NCBI GenBank assembly: GCA_020443345.1
Contig: JAGRIH010000063.1
Span: 1 to 64,000 of the forward strand
Direction of reading: 5' to 3'
Origin: Halioglobus sp.
Lineage (GTDB): Bacteria; Pseudomonadota; Gammaproteobacteria; Pseudomonadales; Halieaceae
Length of the DNA: 64,000 nucleotides
A model generated the notes under the pieces. It did not search any database, was not told the origin of the DNA, and worked only from the letters and a program-made list of their open reading frames with translations. Below are positions 34,067 through 42,565 of the stretch, piece after piece. How positions within the stretch are numbered: the stretch's first letter is position 1; each line of letters starts with the position of its first letter. A program made the translations under genes and the position numbers.

Positions 34067-36031
34067 CTATCGAGGCTGGCAGACAACGTCTATAAGCGCA
34101 GGCTCTCCACTGTCGACAACGCGAATTGCCTGCTGGATAGCCGGGGCGAGTTGCGCCGGGTCGCTGATCGGTCCGGCCGACCAGACGCCCATGCTTTTCG
34201 CCAGTTGCGCAAAATCAATAGCGGGCCGGTCTATGGTCGTTCCCGTGTTCGCATTGCCATCGACCCCGCGTCTGCGGCGCAGCGCCATCCGCTGCAGGTG
34301 CATGGTTTCCTGATGGTAGGCGCGGTTGTTATGCATGATGGACAACAGCGGAATCCGGTGGTGTGCGGCAGTCCACAACACGCCCGGCGCATACATTAAA
34401 TCGCCGTCCGCTTGAATATTCACCGACAGACGGCCGTGCTCGCGATTGGCCAGCGCTGCCCCCACGGCGGCCGGCGCCCCGTAGCCCACCCCGTAACCGC
34501 CGGAGCCGCCGATGTACTGATGATGTTTGTCGAAAGTCCACAGCCGCTGCGGCCAGTAGCTCTGGAATATGGGGTCGGACAGCAGTGACCAGTCCCGACC
34601 CCGTATCTGCTGCCACAATTCCATACACAGGCGCGCCGTCGTGACCGGACTGGCATTCCAGGCGTACTTCGCCGCCCGGGCGTCCCTGTCGCGCATCTGC
34701 CGGTAGGCCCGCCGCAACGCCTCGGCCCGCTCTGTACGGCGCGACGCGCGAGCTGTGGACGAGCGCCTTGTGACTGCCTCGGTCAGCAGTGGCAGCGAGG
34801 CCTCGGCGTCGCCGGCGATGGACATATCAACCGGGGTATAGCGGGAGAAATTCTGGTAATTCGACTTCAGGTACAGGTCCCCGACACCCAGCGTAATGAG
34901 CTTTACATCTGGCCGCGCCAGGTTCTGCTGTTCCTGCTGGGCCAGGTCCAGCAGACGGTGCATACTGCCCCACATATCGGTCATTTCCAGTCCCAGGATG
35001 ACATCCGCTTGCGCGATCAACTCGCGGCGCCGTGACAACTGGAACAGATAGTGGTCGTTCGGGAAATTCATGCGCCCCAGACGATCGATCACCGGCGCCT
35101 GCAGCGCCTCGGCCAGGGCTACCAATCGCGCCACCCCGACCGGGGTTCGGGCCACCCTGTCCGCGAGGATCAGCGGGTGTTTGGCTTCCACCAACAGGCG
35201 CGCGGCTTCATCCAGAGCCGCCGCATCGCCCAGTGGCGGTACGGTCGGCGACAGTCGCGGAATAGCCGGACTGTGCTGCCCCACCGAACTTTCCTGTAGT
35301 TGCGCATCGGCGGTCAGCACCACCGGCCCCATGGGCGGCGTGGTGGCGATTTTATAGCTGCGCACCAGCGATTCCAGGAAGTGCTGCAGCGAGACCGGGG
35401 TATCGTCCCACTTGATAAAGTCCCGCACGATCAGCGCGGTATCCTGCACCGAATGCGCCCAGGTCACCTGGTGGGCCCGATGTGTCGCATCCAGGTGGTT
35501 GCCGGCGAGCACCACGACCGGAACACGATCACACCAGGCATTGTAGAGAGCCATCGAGGCATGCTGCAGGCCCACCGTGCCGTGACAGGCCACTGCCATT
35601 GGCTTGCCGGCTATCTTCGCGTAACCGTGGGCCATGGCGACGGAAGACTCCTCGTGCAGGCAGGTCAGAAACTCCGGTTGGTAATTACCGCCATAGGTAA
35701 CGATGGATTCCTGCAGCCCCCTGAAAGTGGAGCCCGGGTTGGAGGCGACATAATCGATATCGAGGTACTTCAAGGCATCGACCATGACATCCGAGCCGGG
35801 ATGCTCGATGAAATAACGTCTTATCTGTTCCTGCGTGTAACCCTCGGGTGCCGCCCGCTCCATGGCCTCGGCATGCCCTGAGGGGGCGGCGACAGCGCCG
35901 CTCTGGTTCCCGGCGCTGTCGCTGGATTGCGCGCCAGCGGCGAGAGTTGCGGCAGCCACGGGGGCAGAGGCAACCACGCCCTTGAGAAATTTGCGGCGAT
36001 TCATACCGTCATCATCTGTCTTTCCAGTCAT
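34067..36031 (-). CDS. Tat-exported thiamine diphosphate-dependent enzyme (acetolactate synthase/benzoylformate decarboxylase superfamily)
   Basis: 654 residues from the ATG at 36031 (36004 is the alternative start). A twin-arginine signal NRRKFLKGVVASAPVAAATL is followed by the three-domain ThDP fold. The N-terminal domain carries the catalytic glutamate in CLHEESSVAMAHGYAKIAG. The C-terminal domain has QADGDLMYAPGVLWTAAHH-RIPLLSIMHNN, the GDG-to-NN thiamine/Mg motif. Such enzymes decarboxylate or ligate 2-oxo acids and are normally cytoplasmic; a Tat signal implies periplasmic folding with cofactor loaded before export. The paired cytochrome c gene suggests an oxidative reaction. Substrate unknown. 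Confidence 0.85.
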   Translation of the reverse strand: MTGKTDDDGMNRRKFLKGVVASAPVAAATLAAGAQSSDSAGNQSGAVAAPSGHAEAMERAAPEGYTQEQIRRYFIEHPGSDVMVDALKYLDIDYVASNPGSTFRGLQESIVTYGGNYQPEFLTCLHEESSVAMAHGYAKIAGKPMAVACHGTVGLQHASMALYNAWCDRVPVVVLAGNHLDATHRAHQVTWAHSVQDTALIVRDFIKWDDTPVSLQHFLESLVRSYKIATTPPMGPVVLTADAQLQESSVGQHSPAIPRLSPTVPPLGDAAALDEAARLLVEAKHPLILADRVARTPVGVARLVALAEALQAPVIDRLGRMNFPNDHYLFQLSRRRELIAQADVILGLEMTDMWGSMHRLLDLAQQEQQNLARPDVKLITLGVGDLYLKSNYQNFSRYTPVDMSIAGDAEASLPLLTEAVTRRSSTARASRRTERAEALRRAYRQMRDRDARAAKYAWNASPVTTARLCMELWQQIRGRDWSLLSDPIFQSYWPQRLWTFDKHHQYIGGSGGYGVGYGAPAAVGAALANREHGRLSVNIQADGDLMYAPGVLWTAAHHRIPLLSIMHNNRAYHQETMHLQRMALRRRRGVDGNANTGTTIDRPAIDFAQLAKSMGVWSAGPISDPAQLAPAIQQAIRVVDSGEPALIDVVCQPR

Positions 36032-36160
36032 AACCCGCCCGTACTGACGATCGTTCGGCTTGAAATCCGCTACTGGCCCCTCGCCCGTCCCCGGCCATAC
36101 AACCCATGGCGATACTGTTGCGCGGATCGATTGCACACCTGGACGCGGGTACCCGATCCA

Positions 36161-36738
36161 CTAAAATTCGTAGCCCGCCTGGATCAGAAAATGCCGGTCG
36201 CGATCTCTTTGCCGGTAGACCGAACCACTGCTGGCGACAAGGCGATTACTCAGGTTGAGCGTATCCTCGTCCGTGAGGTTCCGGCCGATCAGGGCCACTG
36301 ACCAAGGCCCTTTACTCAGCCCCACCCGCATATCGTATTTCGTATAGCCGTTTTCGACCAGACGCGGATCGTTGTCGATGCGGTGCACCACCTCAGTGGT
36401 AAAGGATACGGTCAGCCGGATTGCTCAAATCCCGGGTTTACCGCCGAACCGACACCGCGCATGTCGATCTGGTCCCCCGTGGCCGACTCCGCGATGTTGA
36501 GCGTGGGCATTCTCTGTGAAAATTCCTGCAAACTGTCGAGACTGGATGTCTCCAGAAAATCACCGCCGATCACGTTAACCGATATCGGAACATCCTTGAG
36601 AGACTGCTCCCGTTTCTGGGCGGTCACCACGATTTCTTCCAGCACCTTACCTGCACCAAACGTGAAGGCGGAGCCAAAAAATAGCGGACTGGCGGTGCAG
36701 ACCGCCAGAGGCAGGCGGCCATGGAATAGCGTTTTCAT
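36161..36738 (-). pseudogene. internally deleted TonB-dependent receptor
   Basis: The start (36738-36412, about 108 codons) has a signal peptide, the TonB box region KVLEEIVVTAQKREQSLKDVPISVNVI and the first plug-domain strands up to RGVGSAVNPGFEQSG, then a stop. The end (from about 36410 to 36161) is the last barrel strands in a shifted frame, with WSVALIGRNLTDEDTLNLSN and a terminal QAGYEF. Roughly 500 or more codons of barrel are missing and the two parts meet near 36411 out of frame. It is a dead receptor, probably a relic of the island's uptake system or of a duplicate. Confidence 0.85.
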
Positions 36739-37142
36739 ATTATTGTTCCTCTTTTGTTAATGCATGGACTATCACATCAGTACACAGATTCTCGATCGAC
36801 AGTTCAAATCCGACTGCATTATCAACCGTAGAAAAGGAGTCCGGCTATCCAAATTCTGAAATGGACGGACACAATCACGCAAAATTGGGGTTTTGCGATC
36901 GATATGACCCGGCCACCGGATCGTAAATTGACGATTTTTCGTTTTTTGGATAGCGCATTGCGCGCATCTGATAGTAAGCCCCCCGACACCTTGCTAATTT
37001 ACGCTTCTGGTCATTGTCTAGCTGGGCTCGGCAAGCAGATGAAAAACCCTAACAAACAGTCGGTTGTAACGTTTCTGTGCGCGGCCCTGCCGGTCGCTGC
37101 GTCCCGCCGGCCAGCCAAAAACGTCGGGCGCACCCGGTAACC
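36739..37142. promoter_or_regulatory. AT-rich divergent region with an inverted repeat
   Basis: 404 bases without a gene between the receptor pseudogene and the MFS gene. A perfect inverted repeat CGCAAAA-N6-TTTTGCG lies at 36878-36897 and could be an operator for the island (the AraC-type regulator is a candidate, but AraC sites are usually direct repeats). The region is lower in GC than its surroundings, which fits promoters. Confidence 0.35.
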
Positions 37143-38390
37143 ATGTCGATTCATGGGCAAAGCAATCGCCGCGTATTTTACGGCTGGTGGATCGTCGCCG
37201 CGTCGATGATCGGCATCTCCACCTGCCCGCAACCCTTTGTGTTTGGGTCACTGGGGCTGTTCATGAAACCTTTCGCCGTCGAATTCGGCTGGAGCCGCTC
37301 ACAGATCAGCGCCTGCATTACCGTTTTTACCGTGAGCACCGCCGTCTGTTTTCCGCTGATCGGACGCCTTATAGACCGCTTTGGGGCCAAGCGCGTGCTG
37401 CTGCCTTCCATGTTCTTTCTCGCCGCCTGTCTGGCCGGCATTTCGCTGTTAGTCACTAAGATATGGCATCTGGCACTGGTGTTCTTTCTCATCGGCACCT
37501 TGGCATCCGGCACCAACACCGTAAGCTATGTACCGGTCATTTCCGCCTGGTTCGATCGGCATCGCGGCCTGGCGATCGGCCTGTCGATTTCAGGCATCGG
37601 TCTGGGTTTCTTCTATGTCCCCCTGCTGGTGCAGGCCCTGATCGACCACTATGGCTGGCGCGCCGGGTATTTCGGACTGAGTGCGGTAATTTTACTGATC
37701 GCCATCCCCATCGTCGCCCTGACCCTGAGGGACTCGCCCGCCGCCATGAACCTGGCACCGGACGGGGATACGCAGCGCGCGGCCGATCCGGGCTATCTGC
37801 GCACGGGTTTGAACATCGCCACAACCCTGCGCACCGCCGAATTCTGGCTGCTGGCGGTCACGTTTTGCTTTATCTCCTTTGTACTCAACGGCTTGCTGGC
37901 CCATTTGGTGCCCATGCTCACGGACCGCGGAATGACCGGCGCCAACGCCGCGGCCATTGCCGCCAGCGTCGGCATCACCGTGTTTGTCGGCCGTATTGCC
38001 ATCGGCTACCTGATTGACCGCTTCTTTGCACCGCGTGTCGCCGTCTTTTTCTTCTCTCTGTCGGCCATAGGTCTGCTGGCCTTTGCACTGGGTGCGCAGG
38101 GGCAGCTCGCATTCCTCTCGGCCATTTTAATCGGCCTGAGCCTGGGCGCTGAACTCGACCTGACGGCTTACCTGGCCAGTCGCTATTTCGGGCTCCACTC
38201 CTTTGCATCGATTTACGGCATGTTGCTTGCCGGCATCGTATGCGGCGCCGGGCTCGCACCCGTCAGCTTTGCCCTGTGGTTTGATGCACAGGGAACCTAT
38301 GTCGGCATACTGTTTATCAGCGTCGCGCTGAATCTCATCGCGACCATCAGCATGGCCGTGATGAAGCCTTATCCACAATGGAAAGGCTAG
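37143..38390 (+). CDS. MFS transporter, OFA/monocarboxylate-type
   Basis: 415 residues from the ATG at 37143, with about 12 hydrophobic segments. The N-terminus FYGWWIVAASMIGIS, LGLFMKPFAVEFGWSRSQIS, GRLIDRFGAKRVLLPS (loop 2-3 motif) and RHRGLAIGLSISGIGLG match the OFA and monocarboxylate porter group. It would import or export a carboxylate with protons across the inner membrane. It lies 117 bases upstream of the UbiD-type decarboxylase on the same strand, so its cargo may be that enzyme's acid substrate or a product. Confidence 0.9.
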   Translation: MSIHGQSNRRVFYGWWIVAASMIGISTCPQPFVFGSLGLFMKPFAVEFGWSRSQISACITVFTVSTAVCFPLIGRLIDRFGAKRVLLPSMFFLAACLAGISLLVTKIWHLALVFFLIGTLASGTNTVSYVPVISAWFDRHRGLAIGLSISGIGLGFFYVPLLVQALIDHYGWRAGYFGLSAVILLIAIPIVALTLRDSPAAMNLAPDGDTQRAADPGYLRTGLNIATTLRTAEFWLLAVTFCFISFVLNGLLAHLVPMLTDRGMTGANAAAIAASVGITVFVGRIAIGYLIDRFFAPRVAVFFFSLSAIGLLAFALGAQGQLAFLSAILIGLSLGAELDLTAYLASRYFGLHSFASIYGMLLAGIVCGAGLAPVSFALWFDAQGTYVGILFISVALNLIATISMAVMKPYPQWKG

Positions 38391-38507
38391 CTGGATGCCC
38401 ATTGTTCAACCTGAATTCATATCAGCAGTCCCGTTGCGGAACTCTCCGGCAAGGAAAGCTCCGGTCCCGTGGACGTCACTATTGCACACGTTGTCGAGGA
38501 ACACAGC

Positions 38508-40094
38508 ATGGCTAAATCACTGAGAGACTGGATCGAGGTTCTGGAGGCGAACGACCTTCTGTATCGCGTAAAGGAGGAGGTGCCGATTCAACAGTTGGCG
38601 AGCATCATTGCGCAGAATACGCAAAAGGCGACGCTGTTCGAGAACATAGCCGATTACGATATGCCGCTGGTGGCCAATACCTTTTCCAACCGCGACATGA
38701 TGAAGCTGGCCCTGGAAACCGACGAAGAACACATCATGCAGGCGCTGGATCAGCGTACCGACCGGCGTATCGATCCGGTCTATCTCGATTCGGGTCCCTG
38801 CCAGGAGGTGGTGATAACCGGGGACGACGTCAATCTGGCGGCGTTGCCGCTGCATTTCCAGCACGATTTGGATGCGGCGCCGTACATTTCCGCCAGCGTT
38901 TTCGTCTCCAAAGACCCGCAGCATCGTGTACACAACATGGGCGTGTATCGCATGATGTATCGCAAACGCAATGAAACCGGCGTGGATGTCACCGCGCCCC
39001 ACAAAATGCGCAAGTACTGCCAGCAGGCATTCGAGAAGGGACAGCCGCTGGAGGTTGCGGTGCTGCTCGGCCTACCGACTATCGATATCATGTCGTGCAT
39101 GGCGCCTTCGCCCTTCGACGTCGACGAATTCGAAGTGCTCGGGGGCTTTCGGGGCGAACCGGTCGAACTCGTCAAATGCAAGACGGTGGACCTGTATGTG
39201 CCGGCGAACGCCGAGATAGTACTCGAAGGAGAGATTCAGCCGGTGGGCTGGACCGAAGACGAGGGTCCCTACGGTGAATTCACGGGCACCTACGGCGCCG
39301 GGCTGAAATGGAACCCCACGGTCAAAATCAAAGCCATCACGCACCGCAAAAATCCCATTTTTCATTCCGCCACCCACGGCGGTATGTATCCGGGCTGGAC
39401 CGACGTACACGTCATTTTCCCCATCATCGAGCACGACCTGTACAAGGCGATGCGCTCCGCTGGCATCGATGTGCGCGCGGTGAGAGTGATCCCCGCGGCT
39501 GCCTGTAACTGGGCCGTGGCCAGCATCAAGACGCTCTCGGCCGGGGATTCCAAGAACGCCCTGGCGTTGATGCTGGCAGCCTCAAAGCAGGCAATGCCGA
39601 AGTTTGCGGTGGTCGTCGATGAAGACATCGATATCTTCAGCGATGAGCAACTGTACTGGGCGATGACCTGGCGCACGCAACCGCACGAAGATATGATGAT
39701 CCTGCGGGACATGAAAGCCGTTCCCCTGGACCCTTCGCTGCCTTCCACCATGCCCCCGGTAACCACCTCGAAAATGGGCTGGGACGCAACCATCCCGGTG
39801 GGGAAAAACCGCGCCGATTACGCGCCCTGCTTTCCCCTGCCGTTTGATGCCGACGCCGAGGTACAGCGCGCCGGCCTGAGCGAAGCAGAGCTGGAAAGCG
39901 AAATCGTGTCATTCATCAAATCCAATGCACCCTGCCACTTCAACGACATACTCAAGGGTTTTAACGGCAACAAGCACAGAGCCATCCTGGAGGCCTTTGG
40001 CAGGATTCGTGAAAGAGACTTGCTGGGCCGCGACGAGGATGGCCGCTACGTGCTGCAGGAATCATCGACAGCCACCCCACCCGGACGCGCATGA
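38508..40094 (+). CDS. UbiD-family (prenylated-FMN) decarboxylase
   Basis: 528 residues from the ATG at 38508 with GAGG upstream. UbiD family landmarks are SLRDWIEVLEANDLLYRV, HNMGVYRMMYRKRNETGV near residue 140 and DEGPYGEFTGTYG near 250, where the acidic and arginine residues form the usual E-R-E active site. Such enzymes reversibly decarboxylate aromatic or alpha,beta-unsaturated acids with prenylated FMN. No UbiX-like prenyltransferase is in the window, so the cofactor must come from elsewhere. A C-terminal extension of about 60 residues (CHFNDILKGFNGNKHRAILE onward) looks like a small winged-helix domain. It is not the ubiquinone UbiD by context. Confidence 0.88.
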   Translation: MAKSLRDWIEVLEANDLLYRVKEEVPIQQLASIIAQNTQKATLFENIADYDMPLVANTFSNRDMMKLALETDEEHIMQALDQRTDRRIDPVYLDSGPCQEVVITGDDVNLAALPLHFQHDLDAAPYISASVFVSKDPQHRVHNMGVYRMMYRKRNETGVDVTAPHKMRKYCQQAFEKGQPLEVAVLLGLPTIDIMSCMAPSPFDVDEFEVLGGFRGEPVELVKCKTVDLYVPANAEIVLEGEIQPVGWTEDEGPYGEFTGTYGAGLKWNPTVKIKAITHRKNPIFHSATHGGMYPGWTDVHVIFPIIEHDLYKAMRSAGIDVRAVRVIPAAACNWAVASIKTLSAGDSKNALALMLAASKQAMPKFAVVVDEDIDIFSDEQLYWAMTWRTQPHEDMMILRDMKAVPLDPSLPSTMPPVTTSKMGWDATIPVGKNRADYAPCFPLPFDADAEVQRAGLSEAELESEIVSFIKSNAPCHFNDILKGFNGNKHRAILEAFGRIRERDLLGRDEDGRYVLQESSTATPPGRA

Positions 40095-40176
40095 AACGAG
40101 CTTTGACTTCCGGGCAGGTCACCGGACACTCAAAAACACAGAAACTCCAGCAACGGCGGGAACGAAGGAGAAACAC

Positions 40177-42537
40177 ATGAACACCATCCATAAAATGACA
40201 CTGGCTCTGGCAGTGGCAGGCACGGCCTCCACACCGCAGCCATACGCGGCGGACAAGGGTTTCGTACTGGAGGAGGTTGTCGTTACTGCCAGGAAACGTG
40301 AGGAAAACTTGCAATATACTCCTATTGCGATATCGGCATTTACGGAAAAGGAACTGGAGTACCGTCAAATCAGTTCGACCGATCAGCTCAGCGATATCAC
40401 GCCGAACCTCACCTTTGACGCCTCTTCTCCGCTGGCGCAAAGCAGTTCCTCGGCGGTGATTTTCATTCGTGGTATCGGACAAACGGATTTTACCCCGGTC
40501 ACCGACCCCGGCGTGGGGCTGTACCTCGATGGCGTGTACATGGCGCGCTCGGTGGGCAACGTGTTTGATTTTCTGGACGTCGAACGCGTGGAAATCCTCC
40601 GCGGCCCCCAGGGGACCCTGTTCGGGCGCAACACGATCGGCGGCGCCGTGGCAATTTACTCCAAGCGGCCACATCAGGACGCACAGGCCAGCGTGCAAGT
40701 GCAGGTGGGAAACGACGAGATGTTGAACGCCACGGCCAAAGCCAATGTACCGATCACCGACCAACTGGCCGCCAACCTGGCCGTTGCGTCGCGCAACCGC
40801 GATGGTTATGTAACGCGGGTAGCGGACGGCCTGGATACCGGCGACGACGACAGCCTCGCCTTCAGGGGCTCTGTGCTGTGGAACCCGAATGAGATATTTG
40901 AACTGTACGTAACTGCGGACGCCACCCGACTTCGCGAGAATGGCGCTCCATCGGTTTCCGGTGGCGTCAACGACAAGGGAGCCTTTGCCACGTTCGGCAA
41001 CGGCCTGCTCGAGAGTTGTACTGCCGTCAATATCAATCCGGGCTTCCCCCTCGGCGGGCCGCCCACCTTCCCGCCCCCGGGCGTCGGGGCAGGCGGCGCA
41101 CCGGGATGCCTGGGTCCGGACAGCTTTGCCGGACCCTACCGGGATACCGGGACTTTCCCCATCAAGTCAGACCTGGATCTGTGGGGCGCAAGTGCGGAAA
41201 TTACCTGGAATGCCGCCGAGTGGTTGACGGTAAAATCGATCACCGCCTACCGCGAAGTGGAAAAGGAGAGCGCCAGCGATGTCGACCACACGCCGGCCAA
41301 TATTTTTGCCGCGCAGGATTTCTACGACCACGAACAAGTCAGCCAGGAGTTACAGTTTTCCGGAAGCTTGATGGAAGACCGGATGAGTTGGCTGTTTGGT
41401 CTGTATTACTTCCAGGAGGAAGGCAGTGACATCAACCCCGTCTACCTGCCCGGAGGATCCCTGAGAAGTGGTGGCTTGTACGACAATGAATCGCAGGCTG
41501 TGTTTTTCCAAACCACCTACGACCTGACGCAGCGCCTGGCCCTCACGCTCGGCATCCGCTATACCGAAGACACCAAACGCTTTACGCCGGACCAGATCTC
41601 ACTGGGTGATGCGTCCGCCAGCGGCTTTTTCGACAATACCTGGCCCAATCTTGCCGGCTTCTACCTGTCACCTGTCGGTCCGCTTCCCACCGGCGCCAGG
41701 CTGCTGCCATTCGAGGAATTCGAAAAGAAGTTTGACGATACCAACGGCATGATCAACCTGGCCTATCAAGCCACCGATGATGTCATGGTGTACGCTTCGT
41801 ATTCCGAGGGATTCAAGAGCGGCGGTTTCGATCAGCGATTCACGGGACCGACTGCCGAGCCCAGCAGCTTTCGACCCGAAACGGCCGAAAGCTACGAAGT
41901 GGGCATAAAGAGCAGTCTTCTGGACAATCGTGTGCGTTTGAACATCGCGCTGTTTCATACCGATTACGATGATCTGCACATCATCATACGGGAGTCGTTC
42001 AACGCCATCACCTTCAACGGCGGCACGGCAACCATCGACGGCGGGGAGCTTGAACTCACTCTGGTGCCGACCGATCGCTGGTACATCACGGCCGCCGTGG
42101 GCTACCTCGATGCAAAATACGACGAGCTCGATCCAAGTGTTGCCGACGGGGGCATCAATGCGACACCAGTTCTCATCAGCAACGAATTGGTGAATGCACC
42201 CGAATGGAGCATTGCCCTGGGCGCTGCCTACACCGTGGATCTCGGCGATTGGGGTACACTGACTCCGCGGATCGATTGGTCTTTCCACGACGAGGAATAC
42301 AACGATGCGCTGAATGATCCTCGACTCTTCCAGGATGATTACACCCTGCTGAACGCAGCGATCTCGCTGCAGACCAACGATGAGCGCTGGGAAGCTATCT
42401 TGGCTTTCAGGAATATCACCGATGAGGAGTATCTGGTTACCGGTGCGTCCTCCTGGGACACCGCGGGGTCTTACCTCGAGCAGACCTGGGGACGCCCCGC
42501 GGAATGGTCCCTGTCCGTCCAGTACAACTTTTTCTAG
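40177..42537 (+). CDS. TonB-dependent outer membrane receptor
   Basis: 786 residues from the ATG at 40177, preceded by AAGGAG; the longer frame upstream lies within the UbiD gene. A signal peptide ends near YAADKG, followed by the TonB box VLEEVVVTARKREENLQYTPIAIS, the plug (RGIGQTDFTPVTDPGVGLYL-DGVYMARS, VEILRGPQGTLFGRNTIGGA) and a barrel ending WSLSVQYNFF. This is the subfamily that takes up complex organic substrates in marine and freshwater bacteria. It sits between the UbiD and amidase genes, so its cargo is likely the island's substrate. Confidence 0.94.
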   Translation: MNTIHKMTLALAVAGTASTPQPYAADKGFVLEEVVVTARKREENLQYTPIAISAFTEKELEYRQISSTDQLSDITPNLTFDASSPLAQSSSSAVIFIRGIGQTDFTPVTDPGVGLYLDGVYMARSVGNVFDFLDVERVEILRGPQGTLFGRNTIGGAVAIYSKRPHQDAQASVQVQVGNDEMLNATAKANVPITDQLAANLAVASRNRDGYVTRVADGLDTGDDDSLAFRGSVLWNPNEIFELYVTADATRLRENGAPSVSGGVNDKGAFATFGNGLLESCTAVNINPGFPLGGPPTFPPPGVGAGGAPGCLGPDSFAGPYRDTGTFPIKSDLDLWGASAEITWNAAEWLTVKSITAYREVEKESASDVDHTPANIFAAQDFYDHEQVSQELQFSGSLMEDRMSWLFGLYYFQEEGSDINPVYLPGGSLRSGGLYDNESQAVFFQTTYDLTQRLALTLGIRYTEDTKRFTPDQISLGDASASGFFDNTWPNLAGFYLSPVGPLPTGARLLPFEEFEKKFDDTNGMINLAYQATDDVMVYASYSEGFKSGGFDQRFTGPTAEPSSFRPETAESYEVGIKSSLLDNRVRLNIALFHTDYDDLHIIIRESFNAITFNGGTATIDGGELELTLVPTDRWYITAAVGYLDAKYDELDPSVADGGINATPVLISNELVNAPEWSIALGAAYTVDLGDWGTLTPRIDWSFHDEEYNDALNDPRLFQDDYTLLNAAISLQTNDERWEAILAFRNITDEEYLVTGASSWDTAGSYLEQTWGRPAEWSLSVQYNFF

Positions 42538-42565
42538 GAGACCGTGAAAGCCGCCAACTAGCGAC

